DNA of 64,000 nucleotides from Akkermansia muciniphila (GTDB lineage Bacteria; Verrucomicrobiota; Kiritimatiellia; RFP12; JAAYNR01). The notes under the pieces were generated by a model. That model worked only from the letters and a program-made list of their open reading frames with translations, had not been told where the DNA came from and made no database searches. Made by a program: the position numbers and the translations under genes. Position 1 is the first letter of the stretch; each line of letters starts with the position of its first letter. The DNA lies in the NCBI GenBank assembly GCA_945870025.1, contig CAMBQN010000001.1:62001-126000 (forward strand), given 5' to 3'. This document shows, piece after piece, positions 24,391 to 31,810 of the stretch.

Positions 24391-24414
24391 ACCGCGATTA
24401 AAAAAAATTCCGTT

Positions 24415-25089
24415 TTAGCGGCCCGGATTGCGGAAGACGGGGTTGGCGGGGCAGGGGAGGTCGGCGAAGGCCGCCGTGAGACGGCTGATGAGGAGACGCA
24501 CGCGGACCCCATCCTTGTGGCCGGGGGAAGACTCCACGCCGGAACTGATGTCCACGGCTGCGGCGCGCGCGTCGCGGACGGCCCCGACGACCGTGTCGGG
24601 AGAGAGTCCGCCGGCGAGGGCAAAGGGGCGGACCGCTGCGAGAGGCGCGGCGGCGGACCACTCCCAGACGGCGCCGTTGCCGCCGGGAAGGACGCCCCGG
24701 CCGCATTCGACCAGGAGTCCGACGGTGTCGGGTAGCGCGCGAGCCGCTTGAATCAGCCCCGCCGTCGAGCGCAGGACGACAATGATGCGGTAGGGGGCGT
24801 CGAGGAGACGCGGCAGGGCGGCCAGCGAGCCGGAGCCGTGGAGCTGGAGCGCGGTCAGCCCCGCTGCGGCGGCGATGCGCAGGATGGTGTCGGCATCGGC
24901 ATCAGCAAAAACGCCGACCCGCGCGACGCGCGGCGGCAGGCTGTCGCTGATGGCGCGAGCGCGTTCGGGATGCAGATTCCGCGGGCTGGGCGGGTGAAAG
25001 ACCAGACCGATGGCGTCGGCGCCAGCCTCGGCGCAGGCGCGTGCTTCGGTCGGGTCCGTGAGGCCGCAGATTTTAATTTCAAGGGGCAT
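24415..25089 (-). CDS. trpF: Phosphoribosylanthranilate isomerase
   Basis: Catalyses the Amadori rearrangement of N-(5-phosphoribosyl)anthranilate to CdRP in tryptophan synthesis. The 224-residue TIM barrel starts PLEIKICGLTDPTEARACAE, containing the catalytic Cys in KICG. It ends with the phosphate-binding pattern (FALAGGLSPDTVV, then AVDISSGVESSPGHKD), including the catalytic Asp in VDISSGVE. The ATG at 25089 overlaps the trpC 3' end by 11 bp. No other trp genes are in the window. Confidence 0.92.
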   Translation of the reverse strand: MPLEIKICGLTDPTEARACAEAGADAIGLVFHPPSPRNLHPERARAISDSLPPRVARVGVFADADADTILRIAAAAGLTALQLHGSGSLAALPRLLDAPYRIIVVLRSTAGLIQAARALPDTVGLLVECGRGVLPGGNGAVWEWSAAAPLAAVRPFALAGGLSPDTVVGAVRDARAAAVDISSGVESSPGHKDGVRVRLLISRLTAAFADLPCPANPVFRNPGR

Positions 25090-25867
25090 GAATGGAGGTC
25101 CAGGACCGCAGTAGCGCCGTCGGATCGGGGGCGCGAACCAGTGTTTCGCCGACCAGAAAACGGGTGATCCCCGCAGACTGGTTGCGGCGGATGTCGTCGG
25201 CCGAGGCGATGCCGCTGAGCGCCACCACGCAGGCGCCGGGGCGGATGTGCGCGGCGAGGCGGGCGGCGTGGTCGACGTCGGTGTCGAACGAGGCGAGGTT
25301 GCGGTTGTTGATGCCGACCAGATCGGCGCCGACGGCGTTGGCGCGGCGCGCGTCGTCGTCGTCGTAGACCTCGGTGAGCACGTCGAGGCCAAGCTCGCGG
25401 GCCAGGGCGTGCAACTCGCCGAGCAGGGGATCGGGGAGGATGCGCACGATCAGTAGCACGGCGTCGGCGCCCAGAGCGGCGGTCTCGTAAAGCTGATAGG
25501 GGTCGAGGATAAAGTCTTTGCGCAACGCGGGAAGGGTGACGGCGCGGCGCGCGGCCTGCAGGTCGGCGGCCGAGCCTTTGAAGAAGGCCGGTTCGGTGAG
25601 CACCGACAGCGCGGCCGCGCCACCTGCGGCATAGGCGCGGGCGACGGCGGCGGGGTCGAGTCCGGTGTCGATGTCGCCACGGGAGGGCGAGGCGCGCTTG
25701 ATCTCGGCAATGATGCGGATGCCGGGGGCGCGGATAGCGGCTGCGAAATCACGGCGGTCACGCGGCGCGGCCGCGGCGGCGGCGCGACAGGCTGCCAACG
25801 GCAGGCGGCACTGGGCGGCGGCGATCTCATCGCGCTTGGCCGCCACGATCTGGCCCAACATGTTCAT
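25079..25867 (-). CDS. trpC: Indole-3-glycerol phosphate synthase
   Basis: Closes the indole ring from CdRP, the step after TrpF. The 262-residue barrel has the catalytic Lys/Glu signatures: IIAEIKRASPSRGDI near residue 50, ALSVLTEPAFFKGS, LRKDFILDPYQ, VLTEVYDDDD, VGINNRNLASF and ALSGIASADDI. I chose the ATG at 25867 (a second ATG lies two codons later), although no clear ribosome-binding site is visible. It is downstream of accDA on the same strand, a mixed fatty-acid/tryptophan operon. Confidence 0.92.
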   Translation of the reverse strand: MNMLGQIVAAKRDEIAAAQCRLPLAACRAAAAAAPRDRRDFAAAIRAPGIRIIAEIKRASPSRGDIDTGLDPAAVARAYAAGGAAALSVLTEPAFFKGSAADLQAARRAVTLPALRKDFILDPYQLYETAALGADAVLLIVRILPDPLLGELHALARELGLDVLTEVYDDDDARRANAVGADLVGINNRNLASFDTDVDHAARLAAHIRPGACVVALSGIASADDIRRNQSAGITRFLVGETLVRAPDPTALLRSWTSIHAP

Positions 25868-25910
25868 GTGGAGAAGGGGACCGTCATTCTGCCAAGAAAT
25901 AGGGGCGCGG

Positions 25911-26723
25911 CTAGCGCCCCATCGCGGCGTATTTGTCGTAACGCTTCTGGACGAGAGTGTCGGTATCGAGCTTCTTGAGCGCCTTGAGGTGCTTGAGAAT
26001 CGCCTTCTTGACGGCGTCGATCGCCTGGCCGGGGTCGCTGTGGGCGGCACCCTTCGGCTCGGCGATGATCTCGTCGATGACGGCGAGTTTCTTCAGCGAT
26101 TCAGAGGTGATCTTCAGCGCTTCGGCGGCTTCGGGCGCTTTCTTCCCATCGCGCCAGAGGATCGAGGCGCAGCCTTCCGGGGAGATCACGGAGTAGACGG
26201 CGTACTGCATCATCAGGACGACATCGCCCACCGCGATTCCGAGGGCGCCACCGCTGCCGCCTTCGCCGGTGATCACGACCACAAACGGCGTGCGCAGCCC
26301 CGCCATTTCCGTCAGGTTACGGGCGATCGCCTCGGCCTGGCCGCGCGCTTCGGCGTCCAGTCCGGGGTAGGCGCCCGGGGTGTCGACCAGCGAGACGACG
26401 GGGATGCCGTATTTCTCGGCCAGCTTCATGAGGCGCAGAGCCTTGCGGTAGCCTTCGGGGTTGGCCATGCCGAAATTGGCAAGGATGTTTTCCTCGACGG
26501 ACTTGCCTTTGCGTTGGCCGATGAGCATCACGCGTTCGCCGCCGATGGTGGCGAAGCCTCCAATCAGGGCGCGATCATCCCCGAATGCACGGTCGCCGTG
26601 CAGTTCCACGAAGTCGTCGCACATCCCCTGGATATAGTCGGCGATGGCGGGACGGCCGGGGTTGCGGGCGATCTGTACGATCTCCCACGGGGTCAGCTTG
26701 TTTGAAAAATCAATCTCACTCAT
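25911..26723 (-). CDS. accA: Acetyl-CoA carboxylase carboxyltransferase subunit alpha
   Basis: The carboxyltransferase alpha subunit transfers the carboxyl group from biotin to acetyl-CoA with AccD. At 270 residues it lacks much of the N-terminal helical extension of the E. coli protein (319 aa). The crotonase-like core is intact: ELHGDRAFGDDRALIGGFA, GMANPEGYRKALRLMKLAEK, VDTPGAYPGLDAEARGQAEA and GEGGSGGALGIAVGD. It starts 13 bp after accD, so the two subunits are probably co-translated in equal amounts. Confidence 0.95.
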   Translation of the reverse strand: MSEIDFSNKLTPWEIVQIARNPGRPAIADYIQGMCDDFVELHGDRAFGDDRALIGGFATIGGERVMLIGQRKGKSVEENILANFGMANPEGYRKALRLMKLAEKYGIPVVSLVDTPGAYPGLDAEARGQAEAIARNLTEMAGLRTPFVVVITGEGGSGGALGIAVGDVVLMMQYAVYSVISPEGCASILWRDGKKAPEAAEALKITSESLKKLAVIDEIIAEPKGAAHSDPGQAIDAVKKAILKHLKALKKLDTDTLVQKRYDKYAAMGR

Positions 26724-26736
26724 GTATGCACTCCGC

Positions 26737-27570
26737 TTATCCGTGTGATGCGTAACGCAGCACCTTGGCCAAAAAGGTTTTCATCGCGCCGCGATGGACG
26801 ATGTGGTCGAGGAACCCGTGTTCGAGCAAGTACTCGGCGGTCTGGAAGTCTTCCGGCAATTGCTGCTTGATGGTCTGTTCGATCACTCGGCGGCCGGCGA
26901 AGCCGATCAGCGCTTTGGGTTCAGCGATGTTGATGTCGCCGACCATGGCGTAGCTGGCTGAGACGCCGCCGGTGGTGGGGTCGGTGAGCACCGAGATATA
27001 GGGGATGCGCGCCTGTTGCAGGCGGGAAATGCCCGCGCAGGTCTTCGCCATCTGCATGAGCGAGATAATTCCTTCATGCATGCGCGCACCGCCCGAAGCG
27101 GAGAAGAGGATCAGCGGCTGGCGCTGCTTGAGGGCGGCCTCGGCGGCCAGGAGAATCCGTTCGCCGGTGCCGCTGGCGAGGCTGCCGCCGAGGAAGCGGA
27201 AGTCCATGACGCCGATCACGACGGGGATGCCATCGATTCGCGCGGTTCCGGTGAGGATGGCCTCGCCCTCGCCGGTCTTCTTGACGGCGGCCTGCGCCTT
27301 GTCGGCGTAGGCGCCCGAGGCGTCCGCAAACTTCAGCGGATCACGCACCGAGACGGCGGCACTGATTTCCGCAAAAGATCCGCTGTCGCAGATCTGGGCG
27401 ACACGCTGCCGGCAAGTGAGCCGGTCGTGATAGTCGCAACGCGGACAAACCCGCAGATCGTTGTTCCATTCGGCCCGCGGCACATAGGCCTTGCAGGCCG
27501 GGCAGACTGCCCAGATCGCCTCAGTCGGCGTTGAGGCCGTTATTTCGGCCGGCTTGGTGAACCACCCCAT
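26737..27570 (-). CDS. accD: Acetyl-CoA carboxylase carboxyltransferase subunit beta
   Basis: The beta subunit of the carboxyltransferase. The 277-residue product has the N-terminal zinc ribbon (AVCPACKAYV and RVCPRCDYH), the MDFRFLGGSLASGTGERI region, SASGGARMHEGIISLMQMAK and TDPTTGGVSASYAMVGD. I chose the ATG at 27570, preceded by AAGGAT at good spacing. It is the first gene of the accD-accA-trpC-trpF run. Confidence 0.95.
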   Translation of the reverse strand: MGWFTKPAEITASTPTEAIWAVCPACKAYVPRAEWNNDLRVCPRCDYHDRLTCRQRVAQICDSGSFAEISAAVSVRDPLKFADASGAYADKAQAAVKKTGEGEAILTGTARIDGIPVVIGVMDFRFLGGSLASGTGERILLAAEAALKQRQPLILFSASGGARMHEGIISLMQMAKTCAGISRLQQARIPYISVLTDPTTGGVSASYAMVGDINIAEPKALIGFAGRRVIEQTIKQQLPEDFQTAEYLLEHGFLDHIVHRGAMKTFLAKVLRYASHG

Positions 27571-27673
27571 GGCTTGATCCTTCCTGATGAATTGATGAAC
27601 GGCGCGGATTATAGCAGAACGGTGCCGCCCGTGCATCAACATTTGCTGAGCCTGAAGTGTTGTGCGTTTTAGA

Positions 27674-27702
27674 TTGAGCCGTCCGGAGAAGTAGGGTATT
27701 CT
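27674..27702 (+). promoter_or_regulatory. Putative promoter of the purF-like gene
   Basis: -35 TTGAGC (27674-27679), a 17-bp spacer and -10 TATTCT (27697-27702), about 48 bp before the ATG at 27751. Each hexamer matches consensus at 4 of 6 positions. Confidence 0.4.
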
Positions 27703-27727
27703 ACCCACTCAGTGCAGGTGTGGTTCG

Positions 27728-27783
27728 TGACTCTGAACGGGAGTGTTCCTATGGGCGGATTTTTCGGCGTGGTGGCCAAGCAC
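27728..27783 (+). repeat. 56-bp segment covering the purF-like leader and first 11 codons, duplicated at 29406-29461
   Basis: The ribosome-binding site (GGAG), start codon and codons for MGGFFGVVAKH recur 1.68 kb downstream with a single mismatch (A/T in the Gly-Phe codons). The downstream copy forms the 5' end of the M24 peptidase gene. Confidence 0.95.
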
Positions 27784-29229
27784 GATTGCGTGACCGATTT
27801 GTTTTACGGAACCGATTACCATTCGCATCTCGGCACGATGCGGGGCGGCATGGCCGTTTTGGGTGAGGACGGCTTTACGCGGGTGATCCACGATATCCGC
27901 ACGTCGCAGTTTCGCTCAAAGTTCGAGGACGACTTCAACCTCTTCAAAGGCCGCGCGGGCGTCGGCGTGATCAGCGATTTTGAAGACCAGCCCCTGATCA
28001 TCGCCTCGCATCTGGGCACCTTTGCGATTGTCACGGTCGGCGTGGTGACCAACCTGCCGGAACTGGTGACCGAGCTTTACGCCAAGCACCGCGTGCAGTT
28101 TTCGGAAATGAGCCGCGCCGGGGTCAATCCGACCGAACTGGTCGCGTCGTTGATCAACACGCAGGATTCATTCGAGGCGGGAATCCGCTATGCCCAGGAA
28201 CGGATCCGCGGTTCCTGCTCGATGCTGGTTCTGAAGCAGGACGGCTCCCTGTTCGCGGCCCGCGACCGCTATGGGCGGACGCCCGTGACACTGGGCGAGA
28301 AGGGCGATGCGCGGGCCTTCGCGCTGGAGTCGTGCAGTCTGCCCAATCTAGGATATCTGCCGGTGCGCGACCTGGGTCCTGGCGAGATTGTGCGGATGAC
28401 GCAGGACGGCGTCGAGATCTGCCGTCCGCCGTCCGCCGAACTCGCGATCTGCGCCTTTCTGTGGGTCTATTTCGGGTACCCGGCGTCGTCCTACGAGGGT
28501 CATAACGTGGAGAGCGTCCGTTACCGTTGCGGCGAGGCGCTGGCGAAGCACGATGGCGGGTTGCGTGCCGATTTTGTGGCTGGGATTCCCGATTCCGGCA
28601 TGGGGCATGGGCTGGGATATGCCCGCGCGGCGGGGATACCCTTTGCGCGGCCGTTCGTTAAATACACCCCCACCTGGCCGCGAAGCTTCATGCCCTCTGT
28701 TCAATCGCATCGCGAGTTGATCGCCCGGATGAAGCTGATTCCGATTCCCGACCTGATTCGTGGAAAAAGCCTGATTTTCTGCGACGACTCGATCGTCCGA
28801 GGCACCCAGCTCCGTGACCAGGTGCACAGGCTCTACGACGACGGCGCGCGCGAGATCCACATGCGGATCGCCTGTCCGCCGTTGCTCTTCGGATGCAAGT
28901 TTCTTAATTTCTCCCGCTCCACGAGCGAGCAGGATCTCGCCGCACGCCGGACCATCAAGGAACTCGAGGGCGACACGGCTGACATCCGGGAGTATGTCGA
29001 TCCTGATGGCGGGCGGCATCAGGAAATGGTCGGGCGGATACAGAAACGGCTGGGATTGACGTCGCTCAAGTATCAGCGCGTGCAGGATCTGGCCGATGCG
29101 ATCGGCCTCCCGCGCAACAAGATTTGCACGTTCTGCTGGACGGGTGAGGATGTCTCGTGCGGCAGCGGCTGTCAGAAGTGCGGCGCCGCTTCATGCGCCC
29201 GGCAGGAGCCCGCTACGGCGGAAGGCTGA
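27751..29229 (+). CDS. purF: Amidophosphoribosyltransferase-like protein lacking the N-terminal catalytic Cys
   Basis: PurF makes 5-phosphoribosylamine from PRPP and glutamine. The 492-residue product has the two-domain layout. The C-terminal phosphoribosyltransferase domain has an intact PRPP loop (LIFCDDSIVRGTQ, about 344-356), followed by PPLLFGCKF. A Cys-rich tail (CTFCWTGEDVSCGSGCQKCG) could hold a metal or Fe-S centre. The glutaminase domain, however, starts MGGFFGVVAKHDC, with Gly where the Ntn nucleophile Cys should be, and HLGTMRGG where HRGQE is usual. Glutamine hydrolysis as in classical PurF therefore looks impossible. It may use ammonia or have another role. GGAG precedes the ATG at 27751. 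Confidence 0.8.
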   Translation: MGGFFGVVAKHDCVTDLFYGTDYHSHLGTMRGGMAVLGEDGFTRVIHDIRTSQFRSKFEDDFNLFKGRAGVGVISDFEDQPLIIASHLGTFAIVTVGVVTNLPELVTELYAKHRVQFSEMSRAGVNPTELVASLINTQDSFEAGIRYAQERIRGSCSMLVLKQDGSLFAARDRYGRTPVTLGEKGDARAFALESCSLPNLGYLPVRDLGPGEIVRMTQDGVEICRPPSAELAICAFLWVYFGYPASSYEGHNVESVRYRCGEALAKHDGGLRADFVAGIPDSGMGHGLGYARAAGIPFARPFVKYTPTWPRSFMPSVQSHRELIARMKLIPIPDLIRGKSLIFCDDSIVRGTQLRDQVHRLYDDGAREIHMRIACPPLLFGCKFLNFSRSTSEQDLAARRTIKELEGDTADIREYVDPDGGRHQEMVGRIQKRLGLTSLKYQRVQDLADAIGLPRNKICTFCWTGEDVSCGSGCQKCGAASCARQEPATAEG

Positions 29230-29289
29230 GGGCGGCCAGTTTTGGACAGGGCCCGAAGCCGGTCTTAACGTTATAGCATGGATGCATAA

Positions 29290-29405
29290 CATCTTAATCT
29301 TAATCGTAATCCTAATCGTGATCTTAATCTTCTGGTGGATGACGGATTACGCTTACGATTATGATTAGGATTATGATCGGACGCATCGCTTAAGTAAGCG
29401 CCATT
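29290..29405. repeat. Palindromic element of TAATCN motifs, copy A
   Basis: The left arm (29294-29328) is about six copies of a TAATCN/TGATCN motif and the right arm (29345-29378) is the inverted GATTAN counterpart, with a 16-nt spacer holding CTGGTGGA. It ends with GCATCGCTTAAGTAAGCGCC. The same ending, spacer and arms occur in reverse orientation at 36283-36387, so this is a dispersed repeat rather than chance low complexity. It directly precedes the duplicated purF 5' segment. Confidence 0.85.
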
Positions 29406-29461
29406 TGACTCTGAACGGGAGTGTTCCTATGGGCGGTTTTTTCGGCGTGGTGGCCAAGCAC
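29406..29461 (+). repeat. Second copy of the purF-like 5' segment
   Basis: Matches 27728-27783 at 55 of 56 positions. It supplies a GGAG ribosome-binding site, an ATG and 11 codons in frame with the downstream peptidase gene. Confidence 0.95.
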
Positions 29462-30550
29462 GGCGGGATGACGGCTGGGGCGTTTTCTGCCGAGGAATGT
29501 CGCGGCCGGTGCGAGCGGCTGATGGCGGCGCTGCGCCGCAAGGGGCTGGACGGCGCGCTCGTCCGTTCGCCGACGGCGCGGCTTTATTACTCCGGCTTCG
29601 CCGCATCCAATGGCATTCTATCGGTAGACGTTCGCAGCGGTCCGACCCTGCTCACCGATTTCCGCTATCTGATCGCCGCCCGTCGCGCACTCAATTGGAT
29701 GCCGTGCGACGACTGCGGCCGCGGCAACGAAGCCAAACGGATTTTGCGGCGCTTGACCCGTTCTTGGCGTCGGGCCGGCTACGAAGGCTCGTTGGCGGTG
29801 GCGGCCCACACCGCACAACAGCAGACGCTGTCCCAGATTGCCGAATGGACAGATGTGGACAGCCTCATCACCGGGCAGCGCGCCATCAAGTCGTCGGCCG
29901 AACAGGCGGCGCTGCGCCGGGTGATCCGCGCGAATGACCGTCTGTTTGAACGGGTGCTGCGTGGTGCGCGGCCGGGGCAGTCCGAACGGGATATACGCAA
30001 TGCGGTGCGGCGTGAAGCCGACACGCTGGGCGACGGCGAGGCCTTTGACGCCGTGGTCTGCGTCGGCGCCAATGGCGCCGAATGCCACCACGTGCCGGGC
30101 GACGATCCGTGGCTGCCGGGCCAGCCGTTGCTGCTCGACGCGGGACTCAAGCTCGGCGGGTATTGCAGCGATCTGACGCGAACCGTGTGTTGCGGACGGC
30201 CCTCCGCGCGGTTTCGCGAGATTCACGCGCTGATTTCCCGTGCCAATCGCACCGCCATCCGCCGACTCCGGCCCGGCATGACCGGCGCCGAGGTCGACGC
30301 CCTGGCCCGCGACGTGATCGACCGCGCCGGACACGGCGCGGCCTTCGGTCACAGCCTCGGACACGGACTCGGGCTGGAGGTGCACGAGGCGCCCGCCTTT
30401 GCCGCATCCTGCAAGACGGTGATTCGTCCGGGGATGGTGCTGACGGTCGAACCCGGGGTCTACCTACCCGGCGAGCTGGGGGTCCGCATTGAAGACGTGG
30501 TGCTCATCACCCCGACCGGTTGCGAGGTCCTGTCGGGGGCCGCTTTCTGA
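29429..30550 (+). CDS. M24 metallopeptidase (Xaa-Pro aminopeptidase-like) with purF-derived N-terminus
   Basis: A 373-residue pita-bread-fold peptidase that would remove N-terminal residues ahead of proline. An N-terminal creatinase-like domain (GLDGALVRSPTARLYYSGF) precedes the catalytic domain. The dinuclear metal ligands are visible: LLLDAG, YCSDLTRT, GHSLGHGLGLEVHE, TVEPGVY and GVRIEDVV. The first 11 residues (MGGFFGVVAKH) come from the duplicated purF 5' end. The ancestral start is probably the in-frame ATG at 29468 (MTAGAFSAEE). As it stands, translation should initiate at 29429 behind the copied GGAG. Confidence 0.85.
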   Translation: MGGFFGVVAKHGGMTAGAFSAEECRGRCERLMAALRRKGLDGALVRSPTARLYYSGFAASNGILSVDVRSGPTLLTDFRYLIAARRALNWMPCDDCGRGNEAKRILRRLTRSWRRAGYEGSLAVAAHTAQQQTLSQIAEWTDVDSLITGQRAIKSSAEQAALRRVIRANDRLFERVLRGARPGQSERDIRNAVRREADTLGDGEAFDAVVCVGANGAECHHVPGDDPWLPGQPLLLDAGLKLGGYCSDLTRTVCCGRPSARFREIHALISRANRTAIRRLRPGMTGAEVDALARDVIDRAGHGAAFGHSLGHGLGLEVHEAPAFAASCKTVIRPGMVLTVEPGVYLPGELGVRIEDVVLITPTGCEVLSGAAF

Positions 30551-30708
30551 ACAGCAATTCTAATTATGAGGCGAATGAGTCATCGGGGTCGGGGTCGGTA
30601 TCGGAATCGGGGTCGAATTTCCGTTGGTTTTATCGATACCGATACCGACCCCGACCCCGACGCCGATGGGACCCTCTCCATATTGAGAAATGCTGGCTTT
30701 CTGAACAG
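30542..30708. repeat. Palindromic element of GGGGTCGGTATC-type motifs flanked by a 13-bp direct repeat
   Basis: Left arm 30581-30614 (CATCGGGGTCGGGGTCGGTA...) is inverted at about 30632-30667, with arm lengths differing by about one 6-nt motif. GCTTTCTGAACAG occurs at 30542-30554 (spanning the peptidase stop codon) and again at 30696-30708, bracketing the element like a target-site duplication. The rest of the 280-bp gap before kdsD shows no gene. Confidence 0.8.
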
Positions 30709-30829
30709 TCGTATTGACGAAGCGGAAGAATCGGCTTATCCTTGTGCCTCGAATGACGCAGGGGACGTTACGACGCCGTCGCTGCTCCCGCCGGCCGGAT
30801 GATCCGGCCCCCAGAAGGATGACCGTGGT

Positions 30830-31810
30830 ATGACGAAAACACAATACATCGCACGCGCACAGCAGGTGCTCACAACTGAGGCCAACGGGTTGCAACAGGT
30901 CGCCGCAGCCCTCGGCGACAGTTTTTGCACAACGATTGACCGGCTGCTCCGCACGCTTTCCGAAGGTGGCAAGATTGTTGTGACCGGGGTTGGAAAAAAC
31001 CTGCACATAGCGGAAAAGATATCCGCCACGCTGGCCAGCACAGGGTCGACCAGCGTGATGCTCAACCCCACGCAGGCCCTGCATGGTGACTTGGGCATCA
31101 TCTCGGCCACGGACGTCCTGCTCGCGCTGAGTTACTCGGGCGAGTCAGACGAACTGCTCGCGTTGATCCCTGCGGTTCGCCGGCTGGGCATTCCGATCAT
31201 CGCCATGACGGGCAATTCGGGAAGCTCGCTCGCCAAATGCGCCGATATCGTCTTGCAGGTCTGCATCGAGCGGGAGGCGTGTCCATTCAACCTCGCGCCC
31301 ACCACCTCCACCACCGCCACGCTCGCCATGGGCGACGCCCTCGCCATGGTGCTGATCGACGCGCGCGGTTTTGAGAAAAAGGACTACGCCTTGCTCCATC
31401 CCGCAGGCGCCATCGGCCGCGCCCTCCTTTATCGTGTACGCGACATTATGCGTACGGGCGAACGGATTGCCGTCCTCGCCCCCGACAAGACCGTTCAGGA
31501 TGCGATCATGGCGATGACCGGCGCCAAATGCGGCTCGGCCTGCATCGCCACGCCGGACGGGCTTCTGGCCGGCATCTTCACCGACGGCGATCTGCGGCGG
31601 CTGCTGGCGTCCAACCCCGGCGTTCTCGCGCAGGAACTGAGATCGGTGATGACCCCCAAACCCATTCACGTCCGTTCAGACCAGCTCGCCGTGGATGTCC
31701 TCCGCATCTTCGAAAAGTACAAGATCGACGACCTGCCCGTGGTGGATAACGCCGGTCAGCTCGTCGGATGCGTGGATATTCAGGATCTGCCGCGGGTGAA
31801 GCTGATCTAA
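30830..31810 (+). CDS. kdsD: D-arabinose-5-phosphate isomerase (KpsF/KdsD)
   Basis: Converts ribulose 5-phosphate to arabinose 5-phosphate, the first step of KDO synthesis for lipopolysaccharide. The 326-residue product has a SIS domain (GGKIVVTGVGKNLHIAEKISA; LLALSYSGESDELL; AMTGNSGSSLAK; NLAPTTSTTATLAMGDALA) and two CBS domains (DIMRTGERIAV..., SVMTPKPIHV...DDLPVVDNAGQLVG). An AGGAT site precedes the ATG. Its 3' end overlaps the convergent mutS by 4 bp. Confidence 0.93.
   Translation: MTKTQYIARAQQVLTTEANGLQQVAAALGDSFCTTIDRLLRTLSEGGKIVVTGVGKNLHIAEKISATLASTGSTSVMLNPTQALHGDLGIISATDVLLALSYSGESDELLALIPAVRRLGIPIIAMTGNSGSSLAKCADIVLQVCIEREACPFNLAPTTSTTATLAMGDALAMVLIDARGFEKKDYALLHPAGAIGRALLYRVRDIMRTGERIAVLAPDKTVQDAIMAMTGAKCGSACIATPDGLLAGIFTDGDLRRLLASNPGVLAQELRSVMTPKPIHVRSDQLAVDVLRIFEKYKIDDLPVVDNAGQLVGCVDIQDLPRVKLI

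Noticed and set aside
24415-25392. A trpF start far upstream at 25392
   Set aside because: The added 101 residues are Ser/Thr/Pro/Arg-rich antisense-like sequence overlapping trpC. The family N-terminus KICGLTD begins at the ATG 25089.
27712-27750. An upstream start for the purF-like protein that might place a Cys at the mature N-terminus
   Set aside because: The 13 extra residues contain no Cys. GGAG is positioned for the ATG at 27751, and the duplicated copy has the same layout.
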